Source: Nilaparvata lugens
Lineage: Eukaryota; Arthropoda; Insecta; Hemiptera; Delphacidae
NCBI RefSeq assembly: GCF_014356525.2
Contig: NC_052506.1
Coordinates: 28,518,372-28,582,371, forward strand
Reading direction: 5' to 3'
Length of the DNA stretch: 64,000 bases
The notes beneath the pieces were generated by a model. The model made no database searches. It was not told where the DNA came from and worked only from the letters and a program-made list of their open reading frames with translations. Of the stretch, positions 33,022-45,140 are shown in pieces. Position 1 is the stretch's first letter. Every line of letters starts with the position of its first letter. The translations under genes and the position numbers were made by a program.

Positions 33022-33466
33022 CTAAATTTGAACAATCATAAAATTTCTATTTCATCATCTGTTTGATCCGTCCATACAAACAATTCATATTTTTCATAAA
33101 TATTTTTGGACAGGAAATTGTGTTAAAATTAGTACTAAATAATGTTGATTAATTCGGAAAAATGTGAAATAGATTAATTAAATTCCAAAACAAAGAAACA
33201 CCTGCACATAAAGGACTTGATATGACATAAATTGGTCCAATATAGCAGTCTTTGTGGCTCTTTGGTTTTTTCATAATTTAAAATTTATTACAGATTCATT
33301 GGCAAGATCAATGAAGAAAAAAATCAAATTTGTCTTATATAATTGAACAATGTAGGTGCAAAACGGATTAAAGCCAATGACAAACCTGATAAACAAAAAA
33401 ACCATTGAATGCAAATAATATTGCAATTCAATAAAATATTAGTAGAGGCGTTAGATTGATGCTTAC

Positions 33467-33652
33467 CTTGTTACCAGCCTGAGTGAACTTCTTTGTGGCA
33501 AGATGGTAATTGGCCTGCATGAGAGCACATTCAGCCAGGTGCTCGAGAATTTCAGCCCTATTTGGATCGCCCTGAGAGGGGGTGAGGGCTTCTGCGAGCT
33601 CTTCAGTCAGTGGCACACTCCTTTCCCAACAAAGTGATACTCCGTCTTTGTA
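33467..33652 (-). CDS. IFT140: IFT140 exon with 'YHLATKKFTQAGNK'
   Basis: 62 codons, phase 0 on both sides (acceptor ttttctgtgtag, donor ACAAG/gtaagc). It encodes 'VPLTEELAEALTPSQGDPN', 'AEILEHLAECALMQ' and 'ANYHLATKKFTQAGNK', matching the IFT140 segment just before '[11 protein letters not shown]'. Its phase 0 entry does not match the phase 2 donor of the visible upstream exon at 35050-35210. Confidence 0.93.
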
Positions 33653-33682
33653 CTACACAGAAAAGTTGAAAATAATAGTATA

Positions 33683-34748
33683 TTTCGCACCTAGGGCCGA
33701 AAATGAGACTTTCCCGACTCGAAATCGGTTTTCAAGTCTGAGGCCGTAGGCCGATGACTAGAAAAAATTGAGAGCCGGAAACACATTTTTGCCCGTGGTG
33801 CGAACGCTATTTTTCGCTACACAAAAAAATAAAACAATATACAGTATATATGAGAATAATTGTTTATTAGGCACTTCCGAAAGAAAAACTGGAAGGTCAT
33901 AGCTCTAGCAAATCTGTGGTAATCTGAATATCAGGAAATTGTCAAAGTATTTTTATTTTTCATCTGATATGTCTAAATAACCTAAAATATTATGTTCAAT
34001 TATATTTTAATGTGGGAGGTTGAGTTTATACTTTTTTATTCTTTCAAATTACAATGAGATGATATTATTATAAATTTTTTGATTCTTGAATAATAAACAG
34101 AATGAAAGTTTGATCAGCTGTTTTAGCACATTTGAAATTTGGCCAATCTGAAAGTCAACAATGCTTGTCGTCTTTAACTGCGGAAGTTTAGGTTAGAAGT
34201 TCTATGCTACTCTGAAAATCGAATTTGAATTGTTTTTTATAATATATATCTTATCTGTATTTTATTCATCCAAATAAAATGATAGAATATTATTGCAGAA
34301 TACTTTATTAAATCCTAGAAGCATAAACTGATTCTGTTACATAAACTATTTGTGAAAACGTTCAGCACCATGGTTATTGCCCAAGTAGTTCCAAAATTAT
34401 GCACCATGTTTCGTGATAAACGCAGTACTATGAGGTTTGAGGTTGGATTCTATTATACTCTGAGAATTGAATTTGAATAGTTTACAATATCTTATTTGTA
34501 TTTCATTCATCCAAATAAAATGATAGTATCTTATTGCAAAATACTTTATTCAATTCTAGAAGCATAAACTGATTCCGTTTCATAAACTATTTAGTAAACA
34601 CGTTCACATCAAATCAGAATCAGCTGACTTCAAGGTTATTTTACAGCCCTATGGCCGTAAAACTTTTACCAGCCTGGTCAGAAAACAATCACTTTCGGCC
34701 TCCATATGACGCACGAAAACCAGCTCATTACATCCAGGTGGGGCGAAA
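33683..34748 (-). repeat. Repeat B, copy 2 (long)
   Basis: Reverse orientation relative to 16920-17756 and about 230 bp longer. The extra length comes from an internal partial duplication of the 'catccaaataaaatgatag' region (about 34262 and 34510) with unrelated sequence at 34361-34437 between. Confidence 0.65.
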
Positions 34749-34749
34749 T

Positions 34750-34922
34750 AGTATATTTCGCACCTAGGGCCGAAAATGAGACTTTTCTGGCTCGAAATCG
34801 GTTTTCAAGTCCGAGGCCGTAGGCCGAGGACTAGAAAAGATTGAGAGCCGGAAAAACATTTTTGCCCATGGTGAGAACGTTATTTTTCGCCACACAGAAA
34901 AATAAACAATATATACGGTATA
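34750..34922 (-). repeat. Repeat B, partial copy abutting copy 2
   Basis: It restarts with the terminal 'gtatatttcgcacctagggc' immediately after the end of the previous copy and stops after about 170 bp. This is either a head-to-tail partial tandem or a nested insertion. Confidence 0.65.
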
Positions 34923-35049
34923 TGAAAATAATTTTCAATAGTCTATTGCATATTTGCCATCCAAAAAAGTGGCTCATCAAAATCGAGTCTGCCGACATGT
35001 ATCCCTAGTTAATCATTATAAAAAATAAAGCAACTGGCTCTTAAAATAC

Positions 35050-35210
35050 CTGAAAGCAAGGTCTAGAGCGGTGCGGAAGAGTCCAGCTCGATGATAGAGG
35101 AGGACAGCGCGATCGGGCGCCGTCGATTCAAGATGGCGGGCTGCCTCTGTCTGTTCACGCGGTCCAGCCGACAACGCCAGAGACCACAGCTGGTCATCCA
35201 AATGCTGCTC
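35050..35210 (-). CDS. IFT140: IFT140 exon with 'YHRAGLFRTALDLAF'
   Basis: The acceptor (attttggcag) is phase 0 and the donor (CTTTCAG/gtattt) phase 2. It encodes 'EQHLDDQLWSLALSAG', 'EQTEAARHLES' and 'DRAVLLYHRAGLFRTALDLA', matching the IFT140 segment L-D-D-Q-L ... A-V-M-L-Y-H-K-A-G. The exon is G+C-rich. Confidence 0.92.
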
Positions 35211-35499
35211 CTGCCAAAATACCGGCCAAATGTAACTATTACAATTCTACTATTATTATTAAAGAGCTCCTTGAAAGGTTTACTAAAACAATCTCTAAGC
35301 AAAATGATCAAAACAGTAATTATTTAAATGATTTATGGTTCAATATCGGTGACCGATCTTCGCTCTGCAATACAAAAGCATGAACAATTTATCACGAAAA
35401 AAGAAATTATAATAACATTCATAGTTCATACAGAAGTTCTATCTAATCACAGTAAATTGATATTAATTCCCAGAAGAATGCAAAAAATATCCCTCAAAT

Positions 35500-35639
35500 T
35501 GCCCGGTTGCACAAAAGCCGGTTAAATTTTAATCCTGATTAATTTCACGTGAACCAAATCAGAGAAGACTATTTCAAAAAGATGGATCTACTGGAATTAA
35601 TCAGGATTGAAAATAGCCCGTTTTTTTTGCAACCGGCAC
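35500..35639. mobile_element. 140-bp MITE with 'gccggttgcaaaa' ends
   Basis: Inverted ends ('tgcccggttgcacaaaag' facing 'tttttttgcaaccggca') enclose a second inverted pair around 'aatcctgattaatt'. Non-coding. Confidence 0.65.
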
Positions 35640-36718
35640 TAAGTACCTGATTGAATGATTACAAAAGTTCAACAGCTGAGTCAAAATTTTGACACAGTCC
35701 CACACACATGAACTCGCTCACTCACTTCCATCACCAACAGACGACGAAATAATTATTATCAGCTGTTTCCAAGGATAAATAATAATTATCCTTTGAATGT
35801 CCTTCAGCGTGTTTTTCCAGGGATGAGACCTAGTGCAATCGAATTTTTATATTATGAACCTACAATGTTCTGAATTTCGTGATAATCGTTTGAGCCGTTT
35901 TCGAGATCCGGTGAAATACAAAGATATAAACAGAAATTGCTCGTTTAATAGTATAGGATTGGTTTTAATTAGTACTTTAGCAGGTATAGTTGAGAGTCTA
36001 CCATGTTAAAATATATTTTTCCTACAGTTACCCGAAAAAGTGCTTATTCCCACATCAATTATAGTACGCAAAATACCTTATTCCCACACCCAGTGCGGGA
36101 ATGTAGATTTGAGTGCGGCAAAGACTTTGTCGCACTCCAAATTCGCAACATAACACAAAATAGTTAACACGCTTTATGACGGTAGAGTGCAGCAAAGTAA
36201 AAGAAATGTTGGTAAACCTGAATATGTTGCTGGCTGGAAATTTTTGTAAAACAGCTGCTTATTACCGCGAGATATAGAATAACAAACAGCAAATAAACAA
36301 GAAGTTTTGATAGTATTCAATATTAGTATTTTATTTCTATTCAAGTTATCATGAACGATTTTTTATGTTTGAGATGTCTATATTTTTAACTGGAAGACAT
36401 TGAAAACATTTATCGACTATTTTTATGATCAAGGAATCAAATATTTTTATATCTTCATTTACTTTTGTGGTTAGGTTACTCTTGTTACTGATACTAAGGT
36501 TGTGATTGTTATATTTTCAAAACAATAATGTATCCATTAGGTTTGAAACATAAATACTTACACTTCAAAAAAAGTTATTCAGTTCTTCAACTCTCCGAAA
36601 CATCTCTACTCACATTTTCGTAGAACAACTTCAATGAATGCCGTTGATGAATTAGAAACTGAATACAGAATAGATGTTATTGAATACCAAAGTTAGTAGA
36701 CAGAAGGTTGGTCACTCA

Positions 36719-36974
36719 TATAAAGCTGCGTACACATACTCGTGCTTCCAACCCGAACCGAGCACGCTCCTCCCTCGTACCGCCCACGTACCACCATCGC
36801 ACAGCAATCGCTCCGCCTCCGCTCTCTACTCGCACCGATCATGAACGTTACGGAAGATGGTAGATCTTCTCGCGTTCCCCGGTCGAACCATTGTTGCTCG
36901 CCGGTCGATCATCAATCGCTCTGCTGGAGTGACGTTCGGTCTTGGAGCGGAACGAAAGTCTGTACGCACCTTAT
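36719..36974. mobile_element. G+C-rich TIR element
   Basis: The ends 'aaagctgcgtacaca' and 'tgtacgcaccttata' are inverted. The interior is markedly G+C-rich compared with the intron. A similar right end ('gtggacgcaccttta') occurs near 53020-53036. The long frame inside it is not credible as a gene. Confidence 0.5.
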
Positions 36975-39161
36975 AGTATTTTAGTTGAAATGCGATTGGA
37001 GTGGGGGAACTGCAGCCGTGACGTAGGCTGTAGTACAGAGTAGGCAGAATATCGCATTCTTAAAAATCATACGGTGACCTATAGTCAAATTATAATATAA
37101 CACAAACATTTTCTGTCATGCAAGCTTTCTGTTTCTGCTTTACAATAACTATCAAAACATTTGAATAATACAAGCATTTTGCAATATAAAAGCAAAAACC
37201 CACCTCCTAACCTTCCCTTTCAAACCCTTAAGGTTTCTTTATCTTCTAGGTCGTGTTTATATTTTGTAGTTTGGCTATACATCAGCTTGTGAATTTCGGG
37301 GATGAGATATTTTGATTCTCGTAAAAGATGTGCTCGATACCAGCATGTGTTCAGTGCATTTATATGAAAAACAAGCTGAAACTATATTTTTACACTAATT
37401 GTGTATCATTCAGACTCAAACTTGAGGATATTTGGAACTGGAATAAATAGTACACATGAAAATTTCATAGAATGGTCAGGTTAGACTTAAGTCTGTCCTG
37501 AGGGCTGATCACTAGTCTAATCCTTGATCAGTCCTGGGCCTATTAGCTTATTTATTTACTTACATTAATAGAAAAATTAAAACATAAGCTTACAGCTTTG
37601 ATCACATAGACAAATTAATTAATAAAACAAATTAATGGGCACCGTATATTTATAAACAAAGTTTTGCTGCATAACTTTTGTGTTTTCGGAATTGGATAGG
37701 AGAATATTAAACTGTTAGTCACGGGTGAAGTATAACGTTTGTGAGGCTCATTGAAGGCTCAAAATACATATCCAGACAAGTGATATGGCCATTTCTACAC
37801 TTGCTGATTACTTCTTGTAGATGAAGTATTATTATAATTGAATCTCATATAACTTTATAATATTCATTCTATTGTCATTTAGACTGAATTTGAAATAGTT
37901 CTGTTGTGGAATGGTTGCAATATTTATTATCAGCATTAAAAATACTAAAGATTTGCACAAACAAACATTTTATTTGGTATAGGACATGTTCACCGTCTAT
38001 TACTGACTTTTCACATTCTATGGTTCGCCTACGGCTCGTGCGTGAACGTTTCTTTCGGTGCAGCAAAGTGGCACTTTGCGCACTAGTTGCACAAATAGCT
38101 ATTTTTCTATTGGAAGTAATATTATAGTTTTTCTGCTTTGTTACTCATCACCAGCACTCAAACTATGGTTTTATATGTACGAGAACATCACATTTGTAAT
38201 CAGTATTCAATTTAATTTTTGTAAGGTAATAGATTTAATTCGATTTTATACTAACGTACCACCTAACTTGGACAGTAGTATATCCAGTTTTTCATTTTTC
38301 AAATAGTTCTGAATAGACAAAACAAGTAAGGATCACTAACACTCTAAATGTATGCAGGAAAGATGTAGGGTTCCTCCTGTATTTTCATCATAATAGTGCC
38401 TCAACAAGATCTGCACCACGAAATGAAGTTTCTTAATGTAATTTTTGCATTTATATATTTTATCTTCAAGTTGAAATGTTGTAATTTTGAAATTATTCAT
38501 ACAAATCAATAAAATAGATGTGATCAACTGAAATAAAATTCTTCAATATTTCACCATCGTCTTCATTTCAGCAACAAAATACTTTTGAGAATTACCAAGA
38601 TAATTATTTTCAATTTAACCTATAAATAAATTTTTAATACATTTTTAACCTATACATTTTTAATTTCACCATACTTTGGTTGATGTACATTTTGGTACTG
38701 AACACTGTCTACGTTACTGTACAGCCTGTATACTGTATTCCTGTATACAGGAATTGGAATGAACACAATAGTCAATAATCTTTATTTATGTCATTGTGTA
38801 CAAATACTTGAGACGAGGAAAGGCACAACAGGCTCATGCCCAAAACTGTTCCATTTCCAATTTATACTCTCCGAATCAAAAATGTAGGTTATTTCACTTT
38901 CACTTTTCAAAAACCAATTCACACTATTCAAAGCTCAGAAAAACGAACAAATCCATCACATATTCTTTAAGAACAGTAATGGTTTCACAGAGAATTATTG
39001 CTTCAATTACAATAAAGGAAAGAAGCCAGGTATTATTATTTTTCCTTTCGAATCTCAAAACTGTTTCGAATAGAGCATGATTTACCTTGCACATAGCTGA
39101 CCTTGCTTAACTCTGTCACCAGACCTGAGCCAGCCAGGTCACTCGATATTATTGTTATTAC

Positions 39162-39438
39162 CTTGCACATACGAATAGCGTTGGCATAAGCAGTGGCCCG
39201 AGTGAAGAAGTGAACAGCCTCCTGGACATGGCCCATATTCTCGTATTGCCTAGCTAGGTGGTAGCAGGCCGCTTTGTCCGATGAGCGACTGGCGATCTCC
39301 GCTGCCCGGTCGAACTCCTCCAGGAAGCACATCACCCGCACCATTGACAGGTCATCTCCAGCATCCTTGTAGTACTTCATTGCCAGCTCCATATCACCAC
39401 TGCTCTCCATGTATTGAGCCCACCATTTGAATAATGCC
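39162..39438 (-). CDS. IFT140: IFT140 exon with 'YHLARQYEN'
   Basis: The acceptor (ccatttcag) completes a split proline codon from the upstream exon, and the donor (TGCAAG/gtaata) is phase 0. It encodes 'ALFKWWAQYMESSGDMELAM', 'LSMVRVMCFLEEFDRAAEIA' and 'AACYHLARQYENMGHVQEAV', then 'FFTRATAYANAIRMCK'. It matches the IFT140 W-W-A-Q-Y-x-E-S-x-G core almost residue for residue and is the clearest single identifier of the gene. Confidence 0.97.
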
Positions 39439-40070
39439 CTGAAATGGAAGGCTCAATAATTAAAATATATATATCTAGAATATATAATTAGATATATAAC
39501 AAGTGACTTATTCACAATACTCATAATATGTTTCAGCCAGACTATACAGAGTGTTTAAAAAATAGACGGACAATCGTGGGTGGTTTCCGGACAATAAAAT
39601 TAAAAAAATGAGTACAAGTCAACATCTGTCCTGAAGTACATCGTTACCGAGATTATAATGGCGGAATAACCAATAATTTGTTTATTTATTTATTTATTCA
39701 TTCATAAATGGAGACAACGGGGGTCACCCCAAATCTGTCTCCTTTACATATTTGTACAATACAATATTGAGATTAAAAAAAAGGAAAAAATAGTTATAAT
39801 ATTATTGATAATAATAAGAAAAATATTAATAGGAAAATTAATGTATAAGAAAAATAAGAAAATGACAAAAAAATACAATGAGTACAAAAACTTGTAATCT
39901 AGTTGAAAAAGAGAAAAAAAACTTGATAAATGCAAAATTGAAAAAAACAACGATTGAATCAAAATATAATCAGAACTTCTTATATAAATAATAACAAAAT
40001 ACCGTACCTCTCGCCCCAAACCATGTGCACAGCCACACCCATGCATCCAAAAGATATTGTTGACATCCAC

Positions 40071-42972
40071 CTAAACCATACTAGCGTATAAAACTTTGCG
40101 GAATCTAGCACGAGAAAACCAGAAGACATCTAGTTGCCCTGTTAAATTATTGTAAATTCTCTGCATTCTATTCAGGGGAGAGTGATAGTTTCTTAGAGTT
40201 CTGGAGCGGGGAACCATGAATGAAAAATCAGAACGTCGAGCCACAGGTGATACATATATATTCAACTTAGATAGTAAATGTGGTGCATCTATTTCATTAT
40301 TCAAGAGACCAAAGAGAAAAATGAGTGCTCTGACATCACGCCTTACTTTTAAAGATTTAATGTGAAATAAATTTCTCAGTGACTCAGTTGGAAAATCTAA
40401 CGGACAATAGTAATTGAATTTCTTGTAAAACATGAATCTCAAAAATTTATTTTGCAATCGCTCCAGTACACTAACTCTGTCTGCATGATATGGGCTCCAT
40501 ATCTCTGAAGCATATTCTAGCAGACTTCTCACAAGTGACTTGTAAATTAATATCAGAGGCAAGACATCATTAAAGGGTGAGCAGGTTCTCAGAATAAAAC
40601 CCATTTGCTGATTTGCCCTAGTAGCTATCCAATCAATGTGTGTATTGAAAGAAAAATCAGAAGCAAATTGAACTCCAAGGTCCTTGAAGTATCTTACCTG
40701 CTCCAATGGTCTGTCACTTATATGATACACATTTATTGGAGGGTTGAGTTGACGATTGAAACTCATGAATTTACATTTTGAAACATTCAACCTGAGTCCA
40801 TTAGTCTCACACCAATGAAAAAAATTATTGATATCACCCTGTAAATAAAATGTATCATCAACATTCTTGATCTCCTTGAACAATTTCACATCGTCTGCAT
40901 AAAAGAGACAGGAAGAATTATTTATAACTGATGGAACGTCATTTATGTACAGGAGAAATAAGAGAGGCCCAAGGTTGGAGCCCTGAGGTACTCCCGATGA
41001 ACATATGAACGATTTTGATTTAAAATTGAGAATTTTAACAAATTGCGTCCTGGACTGTAGATAACTCTGCAGAAGATTGACAAGGCTATCACTGAAACCC
41101 ATCAGTCCAAGCTTTATCAACAATAGCCTATGGCTGATAGTGTCAAAAGCCTTGGACAAATCGGTATAAACAACATCTACACGACCTCCATTGTCCAGTA
41201 CCTGGGATACTTCATCACTGAAGGTCATAAGATTAGTCACTGTTGAGCGACATGGTAAAAAGCCATGCTGCTCCTCTGCTATGACACTCCTGACCTGCAT
41301 AAATAGATTTGAATGTAGTATTTTTTCAAAAAAAATTGAGAAACAATTCAAAATTGAAATTGGCCTATAATTCATTATATCGGTTCTTTTACCAGATTTG
41401 AAAACAGGAGTAATTCTTGCAGTTTTCCACTTCTGGGGAAATTTACCAGTTTTCACAGCTAAATTCATGATAAACTTCAAAGGCATTATAAGAACTTCTG
41501 CGCAACCCTTGACAATGAAAGTTGGTATAGCATCAGGGCCCTAAGAGCACCCAGACCTTAGAGCTCTTATTGCAGTCTACCTCATTGGTAGAGATTACCC
41601 CAATTTCAACATCTAACACTGGCATCCCAGATGTCTCCGGTCTCTCCTCTTGCTCACCAGGGGTGTTAGGTGTATCAGCCACATATACAGACTGAAAATA
41701 TTCTGCAAACCCCTCAATATAAATATATTCTATATTCTATATTCTATATCTATATATTCCTCAAACCCCTCAACAACGTTACAACCACTGTAGAACCGCC
41801 CATTAAATTTCATTGATGACTCTACAAAAGATGTTTTTCTCCTGGAATTAACATAATTCCAAAAGTTTTTAACATTGTTTGTTATGCCCGCCTGAATCCC
41901 TGCAATATAGTTGTCATGTGCAATGGTGATTCTAGCTTTAAGAGATGTACGCAAAGTCTTGAATAGGTTATCATGGTAAGGAGAATTTCGCCTTTTCCTT
42001 GCACATTTATTTTTAATTTTTAAATCAGAAATTATATCATTAGTGAACCATGGAGGGTACTTATTACTTTTTCTCTTAATCCTCACTTTTGGAATACATT
42101 CATCTAAGCAAAGGTAAAGTTTTCTATAAAATTCATCAACGGCACAATCAACATCAGTACAGCATAAGAGGGAGTCCCAACAACAGTCTCTGAGCAGGTA
42201 ATAAAGCCCAAGGAAATCACCTGTAGCAAAATTGTAACGGTACTCCTGAGAATCATCTACAAAGAATTCGGAAGGATGGTCAATATATGAGGCTTCAACA
42301 CACAACGCGGGATGATGGCCATCTTCAGGGAGCATGGGATCGTCATTCTTAACAACATTTACAGGAAAATTACTTAAAACAAGGTCAAGTGTCCTACCAA
42401 GTTCATTTACTACAGAATTGAAAGAATTAAGATCATAAAAAGACATCAAGCTATTTAGTATTCTTACTTTAATTGAACCAGCTGCAAAATCATATTCATT
42501 GGAAGTGATTTCAGGTAAATTAAAATCTCACAATTATCATGAGCCTACCGTCAAGCACACTACTAAGTGACTCGACAAATTCTGCATATTGTAGGAAAAT
42601 ATTTGATTAGGTTGATGGGGGAAAATAAACCGCGCTAATGTAACAGAAATTATCATCTAACTTGACTTTAATTGCAACGGAATCATAATGCGCACTATCT
42701 CTAGACAATTCATCGCATAATTCAGGGTGTAAAGATCCTTTGACTGCAATCAGCACCCCACCTCCTCTCTGACCCCCACCCCTGTCACTCCGATAAACAG
42801 AATAGCGCTCATCAAAGAGTTCCGAGCTCACCACACCACTATGCAGCCAAGTTTCAGTCAACACAATTACATCATAGTCGGTGCTCAGTAAGGATGTGTG
42901 AAAGTGCAACGATTTGGTACGAAGTCCTCTAACATTCTGATAATAAATAGAATAATGAGAATTTGAAGACAT
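40071..42972 (-). pseudogene. ORF2: endonuclease and reverse transcriptase (PHD element)
   Basis: Three frames together make one broken ORF2. 42972-42607 holds the endonuclease start ('IYYQNVRGLRTK', 'VIVLTETWLHSG', 'RGGGVLIAV', 'YISAVYFPP'). A shift near 42530 precedes 'DFNLPEI'. 42449-41730 holds the endonuclease end ('RTLDLVLSN') and the linker. A microsatellite-like 'tatattcta' expansion at 41725-41765 disrupts the frame. 41486-40071 holds the RT ('FKSGKRTDIMNYRPISIL', 'GFLPCRSTVTNL', 'YTDLSKAFDTISH', 'GVPQGSNLGPLLFLLYIND', 'CLFYADDVKLF') and the C-terminal domain. Its catalytic aspartates are retained. The final codons 'VLYASMV' precede TAG at 40071. Confidence 0.85.
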
Positions 42973-44126
42973 ACAAAAGAAAAACTAAAAAAAAGAGAGA
43001 GAAGAAAATATGAAAAGTTTTAGATAAGATAATTTGTCAGATATCAAGCTAATGATATCTTATATCTATAGTAAGTCAGTTCTAGCCACTCACAATCAAT
43101 AAATTGATAACACGGACAATCAGAAAAATATAAGATCCGAAATTCAAAGTTAATCTATCGTTTATCAGCATTCCATAGATATAAGCTTAGATGATTTTTA
43201 ACTAGCAGCTTTCTGCAATATTCATTCTCAATGAAAGACTGCTCAAAACAGATCAAGTATCATTATATCAAACAGGATATCATTATTCGATGTAAGCCTC
43301 AAATATGGTGATAACTTAAACATAAAGAGCATGTATAAACTATAAATAGATCCAGAAACAATTTTCAAATGAGAAGTTCTGATTAATAAATTTCTGAAGA
43401 ACAATATGTAAATAGAAATATAATGTATGATAATACGATTAGCTCATACATGCAAGTACGTTCATTCACACATTCACAGTGCTCATTAATTAGTAGGTAG
43501 GCTACAACATTTTGTTACGTACTTGCATGTCTGGTATGAATTTTTTTTAATCTTGAAATTTGAAATGCATTGTTATTGCCAAAATGAAAAAATTGAAGCA
43601 AAAACAATTACACAGAAACTTGGAACATGGAACAACGACACGATTTATCATTAATACAAAGTATCACTAATAAAATCTGAAATTGTTGGTGTGATTAATG
43701 AATATCGATATCACACATGAATGATAAATGTAGAGAGGTTCATTCAACTATAACTATTATATTATTAAACAGAATATTAAGTTCATTCAACTCAACACAG
43801 ATTTTAATATATGTGCATCAACACTCTAAATTCACTCTTGCATATCGTAGATAACGAAATAATCTATCTCGAAGAACAGAATTATTATAATAACACCAAC
43901 ACAAAACTCTTCTTCTATGCATAATAAAGGCTACATCAATAATAAACCGTATACTGTAGAGTAAGTTTTCAACTGAATAATAATCTGCTGGCGTAAAGAT
44001 CAATGAGCAAATAATACTAGTTCTCAAAGGAAGAAAGTATAAATATATATATTTTTAAAATGTTACTTCACCATTTAAATAAATGAGGAAAAGAGAATTC
44101 TACACAGGATATAACCCTGAATCTAC

Positions 44127-45140
44127 TCAAGCAGATTTAACCCCAGACTTTTCAGCATCCACAGCAACAATATCCAAATCCTTTTCATCTCGAATAGTAT
44201 AGACACGCCCCCCCGGAACAATCCTCACTTTAACATTTCCGCCTCTATCAACCCAAACATATTTCAAATTCAATAGTTTTTGCAGTTTCCTAGCCTCATT
44301 AAACAGTTTCCTTCGCAGCATAGTCAATGATAAGTTAACAAAAATCTGTCGTTCCTTACCTTGAATACCGATGTGTGATGTTGAGAAGCCTTTTACCTAG
44401 CGTCGTGCACCCAGCATAGCATGCGTGTGCGTTCGTCGCACAAACTTGACGATGATTGGGGGCGGCGCATTGACACGGCCCTTCAGCCGGTGGCAGATGT
44501 CTATCGCCTCGGCCGTCACATTCACACCCGCCGCCACACACGTCTTCACCACTAAACCGGTCACGTCCTCCGCCTCCGTCATCGGTATACCCTGGATCTC
44601 GACAGTATTCCTGCGTCCATACTGCTCTTAATCATCACACCTTAACGTTAAATCACTAACTTTCTGTTTCAAAGATTCATTCTCTGATTGTAGAGCCTTT
44701 ATAATCTCCTGCTTTGTCTCAATCAATTTTTCCTGTTTCGATAACAGAGTAGAATTTGCATCTAATTTATCGTGACAAGATTTCAAAGAGTCCTTCAATA
44801 CAGCTTGACCTTCTAAGATCTCGTTCCTTAAATCACTTAGGGCTTTTTTAAAGTCAATGATAGATGTCTCGGATACAGTCTCTCGCGAATCACAAGTTTC
44901 TGATACATGTTTCACCGGGGTCATGTCCACACTAGCACAACGGTTCTTACAAAATTTTGACAAGCATGCAGGACATCTCCATGTAGTTATAGTAAGTAAT
45001 TTAAATTCATCGTCAGTTAACTCCTTACCTCCACCGGCATGAATACATTTACGGTGGAAAAGTGATCTACAGTCCGTACAAGAAATTGTGTCCTTATCCG
45101 TTCTTTCCACTGACAATTGACACTCAGCACAAGCACCCAT
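44127..45140 (-). pseudogene. ORF1: PHD finger, coiled coil and RNA-binding domain, two nonsense codons
   Basis: A single 338-codon frame from ATG at 45140 to TGA/TAA at 44127, broken only by TAA at 44630-44628 and TAG at 44399-44397. Residues about 4-60 form a PHD-type zinc finger: C-x2-C ('CAEC'), C-x2-C ('CTDC'), H-x2-C ('HRKC') and 'WRCPAC'. Residues about 100-168 form a heptad-rich coiled coil ('KALQSENESLKQKVSDL'). After the first stop come 'EQYGRRNTVEIQGIP' and 'ICHRLKGR', the RRM-like signature of L1/Jockey-type ORF1 proteins, and a C-terminal basic domain ('RRKLFNEARKLQKLLN'). The family role is RNA binding and RNP assembly. Confidence 0.8.

Larger units (their letters stand above)
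33653..35049 (-). other. Interval where an IFT140 exon is expected but absent
   Basis: The flanking exons leave phase 2 and enter phase 0, and about 50 residues of the family sequence are missing between them. The interval is filled by repeat B copies (33683-34922), leaving only about 30 bp and 127 bp of other sequence, neither of which encodes the missing segment. Confidence 0.65.
35211..39161 (-). other. IFT140 intron (4.0 kb)
   Basis: It contains MITEs at 35500-35639 and 36719-36974 and a hairpin at 36111-36137. Near 38045-38100 there is a piece ('cggtgcagcaaa', 'actttgcgc') related to 31740-31790 in the neighbouring intron. 37000-37870 and 38110-39000 show nothing recognised. Confidence 0.55.

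Noticed and set aside
43818..44027. 69-codon minus-strand frame between ORF1 and ORF2 of the PHD element
   Set aside because: No resemblance to retrotransposon proteins; AT-rich chance frame.
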